From positions 73,744-137,743 of the forward strand of contig JASNZW010000009.1 of NCBI GenBank assembly GCA_048499435.1: a stretch of DNA of 64,000 nt, written 5' to 3'. Source of the stretch: DAOTWC01 sp048499435 (GTDB lineage Bacteria; Chloroflexota; Anaerolineae; Aggregatilineales; Phototrophicaceae). Under the pieces are notes generated by a model. It was given only the letters and a program-made list of their open reading frames with translations, was not told where the DNA came from and searched no databases. The position numbers were made by a program, and so were the translations under genes. Below, piece by piece: positions 56,559 to 64,000 of this stretch (the stretch's first letter is position 1; every line of letters begins with the position of its first letter).

Positions 56559-59027
56559 ATGCGAACGACCCGGCTGCTGACGATGTTGGGCGTGGGCTGC
56601 GTGACGGCGGCGGTGCTGGCCGCCGAGATCGCGCTCACGCGCGTGTTTTCGGTGACACTGTGGTATCACTTCGCCTTCCTGGTGATCTCGCTGGCGCTGC
56701 TGGGCAGCGGCGCGGCGGGCGTCTGGCTTTACCTGCTGCCGCGCCCCTTCGCCGGCGCGCGCGCGCCGCGCGCGCTGCCCTGGCTGGCGCTGGCGGCGGC
56801 GCTGGCGCTGCTGGCGGCCTTCGCCCTCTATATGCAGCTCCCGCTGACCGTCAACAACCTGCGCGACGGCCTCGACCTGGCCGACGCCGGCTGGCTGCTG
56901 CTGACTTACGCGCTGCTGACCGTGCCGTTCATCTTCGCCGGGGCGGCGGTCGCGCTGGCGCTGCGCCACTATCAGGCGCAGGCCGGGCGGCTGTACTTCG
57001 CGGACCTGGCCGGGGCCAGCCTGGGCTGCCTGCTGAGCGTGGCCGCCATCACCGCCTTCGGCGGCGCGGGCGCGGTCCTGGCGGCGGCGGCTGTCTGCGC
57101 GCTGGGGGCCTTCCTGTTCGCGCTCGATGCCGGCGCGCGCCGGGCGCGGCTGGCCAGCGGCGGCGCGCTGGCGCTGGCCGCCCTGGGGCTGGCGCTGCAC
57201 GCCGTCAGCCCCTGGTTTACGCTCGTCCCGCGCCAGACGTACAACGACGACACGCCGATCTTCGAGCAGTGGAACGCCTTCTCGCGCATCACGCTCTACA
57301 ACGACAACTGGCCGATCCCCTTCGGCTGGGGCATCAGCCAGACGTACTTTGTGGACCCCCCGCCTGACCCCGGCCACCTGATGATTATGATTGACGAAAA
57401 GGCCGGCACGCCTATCCAGCGCCACACCGTCACCGCGGCGGGCGACGACTGGGACGCGGTTGATTTCCTAACCTACGACGTGACCGCCCTGCCGTACTAC
57501 CTGCGCGCCGCCCCTGACGTGTTCGTTATCGGGCCGGGCGGCGGGCGCGACGTGCTGACGGCGCTGCGCTTCGGCGCGGCGCACATCACCGGCGTCGAAC
57601 TCAACCCGATCATCGTTGAGCTGGTGCAGCAGCAGCACGCCGACTACGCCGGGCACATCTACGACCGGCCTAACGTGGCGGTCCACGTGGACGACGCCCG
57701 CACCTACCTGGCCGCCCGCCCGGACACGTTCGACATCATCCAGGCGTCGCTGATCGACACGTTCGCCGCCACGTCCGCCGGGGCGTTCGCCCTGTCGGAG
57801 AACGGCATTTACACCGTGGAGGCGTTCGAGTCGTACTACGACCACCTCAACGACGACGGCCTGGTGAACTTCTCGCGCTGGTACTACGCCAACGGCCCGG
57901 CGGAGACGCTGCGGCTGGTGGCTGTCGGGCTGCAGGCGTGGGAAAACCGGGGCGTGACGGACGCGGCGCAGCACGTCGTCGTGCTGGCGAACCTCACGCC
58001 GGACCGCATCGCCGATGAGGGGCTGGCCGGGATGCTGCTCAAAAAGACGCCGTTCACGCCCGCCGAACTCGCCATCATCCAGCAGCAGGCCGACCGGCTG
58101 GACTTCGCGGTGCTCTACGCGCCCGGCGTCAGCGGGCCAGACGCCAGCCCGGTGGCGGACTTCGTGCTGGCCGCCGACCGCGACGCCTTTATCAGCGCCT
58201 ACCCGGTGGACATCAGCCCGTCCACCGACAACCGCCCGTTCTTCTTCAACGTGGTGCGCCTGGGCGACCTGGGCAGCGACACGTTCGCGGGCAGCGCCAT
58301 CTACGGCTTCGGCGCGGAGGCGACGCGCACGCTCATCGTGACGCTGGTGATCGCGCTGCTGCTGGCGGCGCTGCTGATCGTGCTGCCGCTGGCGCTGGGG
58401 CGCGGGGCCGCGCTGCGCGGCGCGGGCGGCGGGCCGTATATCGCCTATTACGCGCTGCTGGGGCTGGGCTTCATCATGGTCGAAATCCCCATGCTCCAGA
58501 AGATGAGCCTGTACCTGGGCAGCCCGACGTATGCGCTGGTGGTGATTTTGTTCGCGCTGCTGCTGTTCAGCGGCCTGGGCAGCCTGTGGTCGCAGCGCGT
58601 GCCGGTGGGCGGCATCCTGCGCAGCCTGCGCCTGACGATCGCGCTGCTGCTGCTGCTGATCGGCGCGTATGCGCTGCTGCTGCCGCGCCTGCTGGCGGCG
58701 ACACAGGGCCTGCCGCTGCTGGCGCGCGCGCTGCTGGCGGTGCTCGCGCTGGCCCCGGCGGGCCTGCTGATGGGCCGCCCGTTCCCGCTGGGGCTGCGCT
58801 ACGCGGCGGCGGCGGGCGCGGACGAGCTGATGCCCTGGCTGTGGGCGGCCAACGGCACGCTGTCGGTGGTTGGCTCAGTGACGGCGACGATCATGGCGAT
58901 CAACTACGGCTTCGCGGCGGTGTTCGCGGCGGGGGCGCTGGCCTACGCGCTGGCGCTGCTGGCGACGCTGCGCTTTGGCCGCTGGCAGGCGGCGGCGGTC
59001 AGCGCGCCGCGCGCGGGCCGCCCTTGA
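56559..59027 (+). CDS. Membrane-embedded spermidine-synthase-like protein
   Basis: 822 residues from the ATG at 56559 with AGAGGGGG upstream. Seven or so membrane helices (about 8-235) are followed by a soluble methyltransferase-type fold: DVFVIGPGGGRDVLTALRFG with the glycine loop, ITGVELNPIIVELVQQQHAD with the acidic residue, and NVAVHVDDARTYLAARPDTF plus FDIIQASLIDTFAATSAGAF. A second membrane block covers about 590-815 (YYALLGLGFIMVEIPMLQKM). Spermidine-synthase-like proteins with flanking membrane segments are widespread in bacteria and their substrates are mostly unknown, so aminopropyl transfer should not be assumed. The 3' end overlaps the convergent GtrA-like gene by 29 nt. Confidence 0.88.
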   Translation: MRTTRLLTMLGVGCVTAAVLAAEIALTRVFSVTLWYHFAFLVISLALLGSGAAGVWLYLLPRPFAGARAPRALPWLALAAALALLAAFALYMQLPLTVNNLRDGLDLADAGWLLLTYALLTVPFIFAGAAVALALRHYQAQAGRLYFADLAGASLGCLLSVAAITAFGGAGAVLAAAAVCALGAFLFALDAGARRARLASGGALALAALGLALHAVSPWFTLVPRQTYNDDTPIFEQWNAFSRITLYNDNWPIPFGWGISQTYFVDPPPDPGHLMIMIDEKAGTPIQRHTVTAAGDDWDAVDFLTYDVTALPYYLRAAPDVFVIGPGGGRDVLTALRFGAAHITGVELNPIIVELVQQQHADYAGHIYDRPNVAVHVDDARTYLAARPDTFDIIQASLIDTFAATSAGAFALSENGIYTVEAFESYYDHLNDDGLVNFSRWYYANGPAETLRLVAVGLQAWENRGVTDAAQHVVVLANLTPDRIADEGLAGMLLKKTPFTPAELAIIQQQADRLDFAVLYAPGVSGPDASPVADFVLAADRDAFISAYPVDISPSTDNRPFFFNVVRLGDLGSDTFAGSAIYGFGAEATRTLIVTLVIALLLAALLIVLPLALGRGAALRGAGGGPYIAYYALLGLGFIMVEIPMLQKMSLYLGSPTYALVVILFALLLFSGLGSLWSQRVPVGGILRSLRLTIALLLLLIGAYALLLPRLLAATQGLPLLARALLAVLALAPAGLLMGRPFPLGLRYAAAAGADELMPWLWAANGTLSVVGSVTATIMAINYGFAAVFAAGALAYALALLATLRFGRWQAAAVSAPRAGRP

Positions 59028-59400
59028 TGATCGCGCGGCTGAGGACGAACGTCAGCGGGATAGTCAGCACGATGACGGCGGCGGGGGCCAGCCGTTCGTC
59101 CAGGCCCAGGCCCTCAACCAGCAGGGCCAGCAGCGCCACCCCGGCGGCGTACTGCGCCACGTAGACCAGCGGGTAAAGCAGGGCGGAGCGCGCCTGCATG
59201 CGCGCCTGGAACACAAAGCGCGTGTTGATCACGTAGGCGATGACGATGCCGGCCACATACGAGGCGCTGTACGCCAGCGTGTACGCCATGACCGGGATCA
59301 GCGCCAGGTAGACGAGGTACGTCAGCACAGTGTTGACGCCGCCGGAAATCAGGAAGCGGGCAAAGGGGCGGTCGAGGGCTTTTAAGGCGTTCACGCTCAC
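58999..59400 (-). CDS. GtrA-family small membrane protein
   Basis: 133 residues, GTG start. Four membrane helices are visible (about 14-34, 38-60, 75-97, 103-125). The GtrA signature is RFLISGGVNTVLTYLVYLAL plus IAYVINTRFVFQ. GtrA-type proteins help flip or present lipid-linked sugars. It follows the GT2 gene by 6 nt, the usual pairing of a GtrB-like transferase with a GtrA-like partner. Confidence 0.9.
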   Translation of the reverse strand: MSVNALKALDRPFARFLISGGVNTVLTYLVYLALIPVMAYTLAYSASYVAGIVIAYVINTRFVFQARMQARSALLYPLVYVAQYAAGVALLALLVEGLGLDERLAPAAVIVLTIPLTFVLSRAIIKGGPRAAR

Positions 59401-59406
59401 CGGGGC

Positions 59407-60375
59407 CTACTGCTGTTCTGTTTCGGGCGCGGGCTGGGGCAGGTCGCGCTGGATCACGCGATCAACGATGAAGCGCGGGCGGCGGCGCGTTTCGTCCAGC
59501 GTGCGCCACAAATACTCGCCCAGCACGCCGATCATAAACATCTGCGCGCCAGACACCACCAGCAGCACGACCATCAGCGACGACCAGCCCTCAGCGTTAA
59601 TGCCGAACAGCAGGTGGTTGATGACGATCAGCGCCGCGTAAAGCAGACCGAGGAAGCCGAGCGCCAGCCCGACCAGCGTGGCGAGGCGGACCGGCGCATA
59701 CGAGAAGGCGACGAAGCTGTCGGTGAAGTATTTGAGCTTCTTCACGAAGGTCCACATCGAATGGCCGTAGCGCGGGTCGCGCGCGCGCCGGTGATAGTGG
59801 ACAACCGCCGGGTCGAAGCCGAGCCACAGAATCAGGCCCATGAGATAGGCGTTATTTTCCTGAATCTGCGTGATGAGCGCGCACACCTGGCGGTCAATGA
59901 GGAAGAAGTCGAACCCCTGGCGCGGCATGGATTTGATGGCAAAGCGGCGGAACAGGGCGTAGAAGGTGTTGGCCAGCAGCGCGGAAGCGCCGGGGTCGTC
60001 GCGGCCTTCGCGCGCGGCCAGCACCACCTTTTTCCCCGCGCGCCACAGCGCCAGCATGTCGTGGATCAGCTCTGGCGGGTCTTGCAGGTCGGCGGCGATC
60101 ACGGCGACCGCGTCGCCGCGCGCGTAGCTCAGGCCGGCCAGCACCGCCGGGTTGGCGCCGAAATTGCGCGACAGTTTGATGACCTGGACGCGCGCGTCGC
60201 CCGCCGCCAGCGCCGTCAGCACAGCGAACGAGTCATCGCGCGAGCCGTCATCCACGAACACGAACTCGAACTCGTCCGCCGGGCTGCGGGCGGCCAGCCG
60301 CTGAAAGCACGCCAGCAGGTCGGGCAGGCTGGCCGCGTTGTGATACACCGGGGTGACAATCGAGATCAGGCTCAC
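59407..60375 (-). CDS. Polyprenyl-phosphate glycosyltransferase, GtrB/DPM1-like (GT2)
   Basis: 322 residues, GTG start. The GT2 domain has LISIVTPVYHNAASLPDLLA, FEFVFVDDGSRDDSFAVL and the IAADLQDPPELIHDML motif typical of GtrB, ArnC and dolichyl-phosphate mannosyltransferases. Two C-terminal membrane helices (about 228-252 and 265-287) anchor it. It would transfer a sugar from a nucleotide donor to undecaprenyl phosphate. It lies between the acetyltransferase and GtrA genes in one minus-strand unit. Confidence 0.92.
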   Translation of the reverse strand: MSLISIVTPVYHNAASLPDLLACFQRLAARSPADEFEFVFVDDGSRDDSFAVLTALAAGDARVQVIKLSRNFGANPAVLAGLSYARGDAVAVIAADLQDPPELIHDMLALWRAGKKVVLAAREGRDDPGASALLANTFYALFRRFAIKSMPRQGFDFFLIDRQVCALITQIQENNAYLMGLILWLGFDPAVVHYHRRARDPRYGHSMWTFVKKLKYFTDSFVAFSYAPVRLATLVGLALGFLGLLYAALIVINHLLFGINAEGWSSLMVVLLVVSGAQMFMIGVLGEYLWRTLDETRRRPRFIVDRVIQRDLPQPAPETEQQ

Positions 60376-60392
60376 GGGCGGGCCTTCGCGCC

Positions 60393-61178
60393 TCAGCCTG
60401 GCCCGACTGGCGGCAGGTCAGCGAGCTGCTGCCCGCGCGCCTGCGCCAGGCCCAGGATTTTCAGGCGGGCGTCGTCGTCGATAAAGCGCTTAGCGGTCGC
60501 CGGCGCGCCCAGCGCCACCGCCCAGGGCGGGATATCGCGCGTGACCAGCGCGCCCGTGCCGACCAGCGCGCCGTCGCCGATTGTCACGCCGGGGTTGAGC
60601 AGCACGCCGTTGGCCAGCACGACATAGTGGCCGACGCGCGGGCCGATCACGTCCTGCGGGATGTTGTGCAGGTGGAAGCGCCGCAGGTAAACGTCGTTGT
60701 CGTTGGCGGTCCCCACCAGGACGCCGATAAAGCAGTCGTCGCCGATGAAGGCGTTGCCGGTGATGTGCGTCAGGTCCATGATTTTCGTGCGCCTGCCGAT
60801 CTGCGTGTTGTAGTTGAGCATGACCGAGCGCCCCAGAAAGACCTCGTCGGCCAGCACGCACCCCTCGCGGATCGACGCGCCGTCGGCCAGCAGGACCTCG
60901 CGGCCCAGGCGCACGCCGGTGTACAACACGACGTTGCAGCCGATCACACTGCCCGCGCCGATCAGCGTGGGCTGGTGCGCGGTGGGGTAGGTGCGGTGCA
61001 CCGAGCGCGTCGGGTACGTCAGCCGCCCGATAACGGCGTTGTCCATGATGCGACAGTTGTCGCCCACAGTGACCTGCGGGTAAATCGTGACGTTGTTGCC
61101 GATGGTGACGCCGCTGCCGATAACCGCGTCAGCGGCAATGACGACGTTTTGCCCAAACTGGCTGCTGCCCTGCTGCAT
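60393..61178 (-). CDS. Left-handed beta-helix (hexapeptide) acyltransferase
   Basis: 261 residues from the ATG at 61178. Many hexapeptide turns are visible, for example VVIAADAVIGSGVTIGNNVT, LIGAGSVIGCNVVLYTGVRL and VIGPRVGHYVVLANGVLLNP. A loop (LTYPTRSVHRTYPTAHQPTL) interrupts the coils, and the C-terminus (GAPATAKRFIDD) is the usual acetyltransferase ending. It probably acetylates a nucleotide-linked amino sugar, consistent with the nearby WecE-like aminotransferase (inference). It precedes the GtrB-like gene by 17 nt. Confidence 0.88.
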   Translation of the reverse strand: MQQGSSQFGQNVVIAADAVIGSGVTIGNNVTIYPQVTVGDNCRIMDNAVIGRLTYPTRSVHRTYPTAHQPTLIGAGSVIGCNVVLYTGVRLGREVLLADGASIREGCVLADEVFLGRSVMLNYNTQIGRRTKIMDLTHITGNAFIGDDCFIGVLVGTANDNDVYLRRFHLHNIPQDVIGPRVGHYVVLANGVLLNPGVTIGDGALVGTGALVTRDIPPWAVALGAPATAKRFIDDDARLKILGLAQARGQQLADLPPVGPG

Positions 61179-61225
61179 GAGGCTTCATCCTTGCTTTGCG
61201 TGTGACAACTCAACTGCGCGCCCGG

Positions 61226-62218
61226 CTACCAGTAGTGCGCCTTGTGCTGGCGATAGTAGGCGACGGTCTGCGCCAGGCCGTCGCGCAGGCTGGTCGCCGG
61301 CTGCCAGCCCACCAGGCGTTTAATCTTGGTGATGTCAGAGTAGAAGTCGCCCGGTTCCTGGGCGGCGCGCTCCGGCGTGAACGGCGCGAACTCCCAGCGG
61401 CCCGTGCCCGCCACCGCGATCAGCGCCTCGGCCAGCTCGACAAAGTTAGTCGGCACGTCCAGCCCGACGTTGAGCACCTCGCCGTAGGCGGCGTCGCTGA
61501 GCGCGCACATCAGGATGGCGTCCACGCTGTCGTCCACGTAGAGGAAGTCGCGCTTGATCTGGCCGTCGCCAAACACCTTGATCGTCTCGTTGTCCACCGC
61601 CAGGCGCACAAACCAGTTGACAACGCCGTAGCGCGCGTGCTTCATCTGGGCGCGCGGGCCATAGACGTTGGTCAGGCGCAGCAGCACCGCCGGGATGTGG
61701 TGTACATCGTTGTACACCTGGATGATCTTCTCGGCGGTGAGGTTGGAGATTTCGTAGATGCCCTTCGGGTAGGTGGGCGCGCTCTCGCTCACGGGGAGCG
61801 CGGCGGCCGGGCCGTACTGGCCGCGCGTGCCGGTGTAGATGACGCGCGCGCCGGGGTTGTGCCGCTTGATGGCCTCCATCACGACGGCGGTCCCGTGAAT
61901 GTTGATCTCGATATCGGGGAACGGGTCGGTCAGGCTGAGGATATGGTCCACCTGGCCGGCCAGGTGAAAGACGTAATCCTGGCCCTGCACGAGGTAGTTC
62001 ATGGCGTTGGGGTCGCGGATATCACAGAAGTTGACGCGCACGCGGCCCCTGACCGGCTCGATATTGAACAGGTTGCCGCCGTAGCCGGGGATCATGGCGT
62101 CGGCGATGGTCACGTCCGCGCCCAGGCGCGCCAGCGCCAGCGCCAGGCTGCTGCCGATAAAGCCCATGCCGCCGGTGATGAGGGCGCGCCGGCCCCGAAA
62201 CCCTTCGGTTTCAAACAT
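61226..62218 (-). CDS. NAD-dependent epimerase/dehydratase (extended SDR)
   Basis: 330 residues from the ATG at 62218 (upstream codons to 62257 are non-homologous). The Rossmann start is RALITGGMGFIGSSLALALA, with VFHLAGQVDHILSLTDPF and IYTGTRGQYG for the catalytic Thr/Ser segment. The active-site Tyr lies in KGIYEISNLTAEKIIQVYN. Where the classical motif has Lys at Tyr+4, this protein has Asn. The rest (LLRLTNVYGPRAQMKHARYG, IKRDFLYVDDSVDAILMC) is typical for sugar-nucleotide epimerases or dehydratases. It heads the minus-strand unit of surface-sugar genes. Confidence 0.9.
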   Translation of the reverse strand: MFETEGFRGRRALITGGMGFIGSSLALALARLGADVTIADAMIPGYGGNLFNIEPVRGRVRVNFCDIRDPNAMNYLVQGQDYVFHLAGQVDHILSLTDPFPDIEINIHGTAVVMEAIKRHNPGARVIYTGTRGQYGPAAALPVSESAPTYPKGIYEISNLTAEKIIQVYNDVHHIPAVLLRLTNVYGPRAQMKHARYGVVNWFVRLAVDNETIKVFGDGQIKRDFLYVDDSVDAILMCALSDAAYGEVLNVGLDVPTNFVELAEALIAVAGTGRWEFAPFTPERAAQEPGDFYSDITKIKRLVGWQPATSLRDGLAQTVAYYRQHKAHYW

Positions 62219-62282
62219 GTTAGCTGCGCTCCTTGTGTCGCCGCCTGAGTGTAACACATTCCCGGCGGCGCGGCGGCGGGGA

Positions 62283-62442
62283 ACCTCAGCGCGCGGCGGG
62301 GAACCTCACCCCCCGGCCACGCAACCTCACCCCCCGGCCGCGAAACCTCACCCCCCCGGCCACGAAACCTCACCCCTGGCCGCGAAACCTCACCCCCCGG
62401 CTATGCGCAACCTCACCCCCCGGCCCCCTCTCCATGGGGCGA
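62283..62442. repeat. Palindromic repeat cluster 14, truncated at a gene end
   Basis: Seven half-sites (CCTCACCCCCCGGCC with variants) run into a left palindrome that breaks off after CCCCCTCTCCATGGGG. The palindrome and the TGA within GGGGGGTGAGG form the last nine codons of the minus-strand BadF-type gene. Confidence 0.9.
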
Positions 62443-63357
62443 TGCGGCGGCGCGCGCCAGCAGCGCCGCCCCCATCACCGGCGGATAGCGCGGCACAACC
62501 GGCGCGCGGATGCCCAGCAGGTGACACACCTCGGCGCGCAGCGGGGTGTCTGTGGTCAGCAGGCTGCCGCTGAACGCGGGCGGCGCGCTGGCGTCCAGGC
62601 GCAGCCGGCGGCGCACAGCGCGCGCGGCCTGCGCCAGCTCGCGCGCCGCCGCCGCGACCAACCCGCCCGCCACCCGGTCGCCGTGGGCGGCACAGTCCAG
62701 CACCAGCGGGGCCAGCCGCGCCACCTCGCTCACGCGCGGGGCGGCGTACAGCCAGGTGACCAGCGCGCCGCGGCTACTGTCCAGGCCCAGCGCGCCCGGC
62801 AGCGCCGCCGTGAGCGCCGTTGGCCGCCCGCGCCCGTCGTCCGCGCGGGCGACCGCGCGCAGCCCGGCCAGGCCCAGCCAGTAGCCGCCGCCCTCGTCGC
62901 CCAGCAGATAGCCCCATGCGCCCGCCAGCGCCGACGCCCCCGCCGCGTTAACGCCGTAAGCCAGGCTGCCGGTTCCCGCCAGCAGCAGCAGCCCCTGGCG
63001 CGCGCCGTGCGCCCCCACCAGCGCGATCTCGTAGTCGCTGCTGAGGACGGCGTGCGCCCGCGGCGCGGCCGCCGCCGCGACCGCGCGCAGCCAGTCCGCG
63101 GAGTGAGCGGCGTCAGCCCCTGCCACGCCTAACCCAACGGCGCGCGCCTGCTCCGGCGCGGCCCCGGCGCTGGCCAGCGCCGCCCGCAGCGCCGCGACAA
63201 TGCGCGCCGCCGCTTCATCGCGGCCCAGCGTGTTGGGGTTGGCCGCCGGGCCAGACGCCTCGCCCAGCAGCGTCAGATGGGCGTCAACCACGACGGCGCG
63301 CACCGTGCTGCCGCCGCCGTCCACGCCCAGGTAAACGGCGGGCGCGCCCTCAGCCAT
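62413..63357 (-). CDS. BadF/BadG-type ATPase, N-acetylglucosamine-kinase-like
   Basis: 314 residues, ATG at 63357. It has the ASKHA fold: phosphate-1 motif YLGVDGGGSTVRAVVVDAHL, VGLGVAGADAAHSADWL, adenosine-region LLLLAGTGSLAYGVN, and GDEGGGYWLGLAGLRAVARA. A solitary protein of this size is more like N-acetylglucosamine kinase than the radical-enzyme activators, which carry a Cys-bound iron-sulphur cluster; none is seen here. The C-terminal eight residues (PHGEGAGG) and the stop come from an inserted repeat, so the original end is lost. It overlaps the AI-2E permease gene by 8 nt. Confidence 0.88.
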   Translation of the reverse strand: MAEGAPAVYLGVDGGGSTVRAVVVDAHLTLLGEASGPAANPNTLGRDEAAARIVAALRAALASAGAAPEQARAVGLGVAGADAAHSADWLRAVAAAAAPRAHAVLSSDYEIALVGAHGARQGLLLLAGTGSLAYGVNAAGASALAGAWGYLLGDEGGGYWLGLAGLRAVARADDGRGRPTALTAALPGALGLDSSRGALVTWLYAAPRVSEVARLAPLVLDCAAHGDRVAGGLVAAAARELAQAARAVRRRLRLDASAPPAFSGSLLTTDTPLRAEVCHLLGIRAPVVPRYPPVMGAALLARAAASPHGEGAGG

Positions 63358-64000
63358 GCGGCTCTGCCAGCGGCAGCGCGGCGGATGGCGCGTCGCTCAA
63401 CAGCGGCGACCGCGGCGTTGCGCCGGGGAAAGGGTCTTCCTGGGCGATCTTGCGCAGCGTGTAGAACACCAGCACCCGCAGCGTGCTGACAATCGGGGCC
63501 ACCAGAAACGCGCCCAGCACGCCGCCCAGCGCCGCGCCGATAAACACGCCGACGATGATCACCGGCAGCGGCAGGTCGAGCGCGTCGCCCAGAATCTTGG
63601 GCGCGACCACGTTCCAGATCACCTGGCTGATGAGCAGGTTGACCACCACCACCAGCAGCGCGAACAGCCCGTGCGACATCTCCACAAACACGGTGGACCC
63701 CTGAATCAGCGGGACCAGCGCCAGCGGGACCAGCGCGATAAAGCCGCCCAGCGTCGGAATGAGCGAGACCACGCCGGTAAAGACGGCCAGCACGGCCACG
63801 CCCGGCACGCCCATCAGCATGAGCTGGAGCCATGTCAGGGCGCCGACGATAAGGCCGATGAGCATCTGCCCGCGGAAAAAGCCGTTCCACACCGCTTGCA
63901 GCTTCTCGAACAGCAGCGCCGCCTCGCGGTGATAGGCGGGCGGAACCCAGCGCGCGATCTGCTGCTGGCTGTGCCGCAGGTCCAGCAAAATCAGGAACGA
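63350..64000 (-). CDS. AI-2E family transporter, 5' end outside window
   Basis: 217 codons are in the window and the frame is still open at its edge (SFLILLDLRHS), so the N-terminal membrane block is missing. The visible part has the family's central loop (LFEKLQAVWNGFFRGQMLIG) followed by membrane helices, GVVSLIPTLGGFIALVPLAL and WNVVAPKILGDALDLPLPVI. Members are 6-8 helix permeases; only a few export AI-2, others act in ion or polymer transport, so function is open. The acidic, Pro-rich tail precedes the kinase start by overlap. Confidence 0.9.
   Translation of the reverse strand, partial: SFLILLDLRHSQQQIARWVPPAYHREAALLFEKLQAVWNGFFRGQMLIGLIVGALTWLQLMLMGVPGVAVLAVFTGVVSLIPTLGGFIALVPLALVPLIQGSTVFVEMSHGLFALLVVVVNLLISQVIWNVVAPKILGDALDLPLPVIIVGVFIGAALGGVLGAFLVAPIVSTLRVLVFYTLRKIAQEDPFPGATPRSPLLSDAPSAALPLAEPHG

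Noticed and set aside
56337..57425. 362-residue minus-strand ORF rich in Arg and Gln
   Set aside because: It is antisense to the start of the spermidine-synthase-like gene and the small ORF, and shows no domain.
1..64000. tRNA, rRNA or complete insertion-sequence transposase genes
   Set aside because: None was recognised on reading both strands; the mobile-looking features are repeats and a nuclease gene without a transposase. Short tRNAs could still be missed by eye.

Overview
The window is high-GC bacterial DNA whose gene content points to a Chloroflexota bacterium (Anaerolineae or relatives). That placement is inference from three things: the protein families present (a bacterial PHAX RNA-binding domain, TIR proteins with extracellular stalks, MenA, two carbohydrate-type ABC systems), the long leucine/alanine/arginine-rich coding style, and the dense palindromic repeats between genes. 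No rRNA or tRNA gene was recognised, so placement is tentative. The sequence may be a metagenome contig: one junction region near 13.8-14.9 kb looks foreign.

Layout. 1-9 kb: metabolic and housekeeping genes (SIS-domain sugar isomerase/deaminase, PHAX-domain RNA-binding protein, two CBS-pair proteins, CoA-transferase, amylosucrase, an RDD/unknown pair). 9.4-12.5 kb: a compact five-gene cassette of unknown function with its own promoter. It holds two clear paralogues, one possible third member and a long coiled-coil protein, and is the best candidate here for an undescribed system. 12.9-15.9 kb: a small membrane protein, a duplicated and truncated copy of its 5' end, an inserted block with a urocanase fragment plus a phytanoyl-CoA-dioxygenase-like gene, then MenA. 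16-20 kb: an NMT1-type ABC importer split by repeats and a DUF559 nuclease. 20-22 kb: a divergent two-component pair. 22.4-27.5 kb: a sugar ABC importer, an EthD-like protein and a ribokinase.

27.7-33.5 kb: a Wzx/Wzy-type surface polysaccharide cluster with a base-composition step inside its last gene. 35.2-40.8 kb: a plasmid-like maintenance module with a small winged-helix protein, ParA, ParB, two 18-bp palindromes that are candidate parS sites, a structured non-coding RNA with its own promoter and terminator, and a primase-polymerase. 40.9-52.4 kb: two large surface proteins, a TIR/transmembrane/beta-helix/SH3 protein and a 2479-residue secreted PKD/beta-propeller protein. 52.5-62.3 kb: a PEP-synthase/PPDK regulator and a second sugar-modification cluster (glycosyltransferases, WecE-like aminotransferase, GtrA, acetyltransferase, epimerase), with a spermidine-synthase-like membrane protein between. 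62.4-64 kb: a BadF-type kinase and an AI-2E-family permease that runs off the end.

Almost every intergenic gap outside the polysaccharide blocks carries the same roughly 100-bp element: two unlike palindromes flanked by inverted CCTCACCCC/GGGGTGAGG ends, resembling a REPIN. It occurs in both orientations in at least fourteen clusters, and in one case supplies the last codons and stop codon of a host gene.
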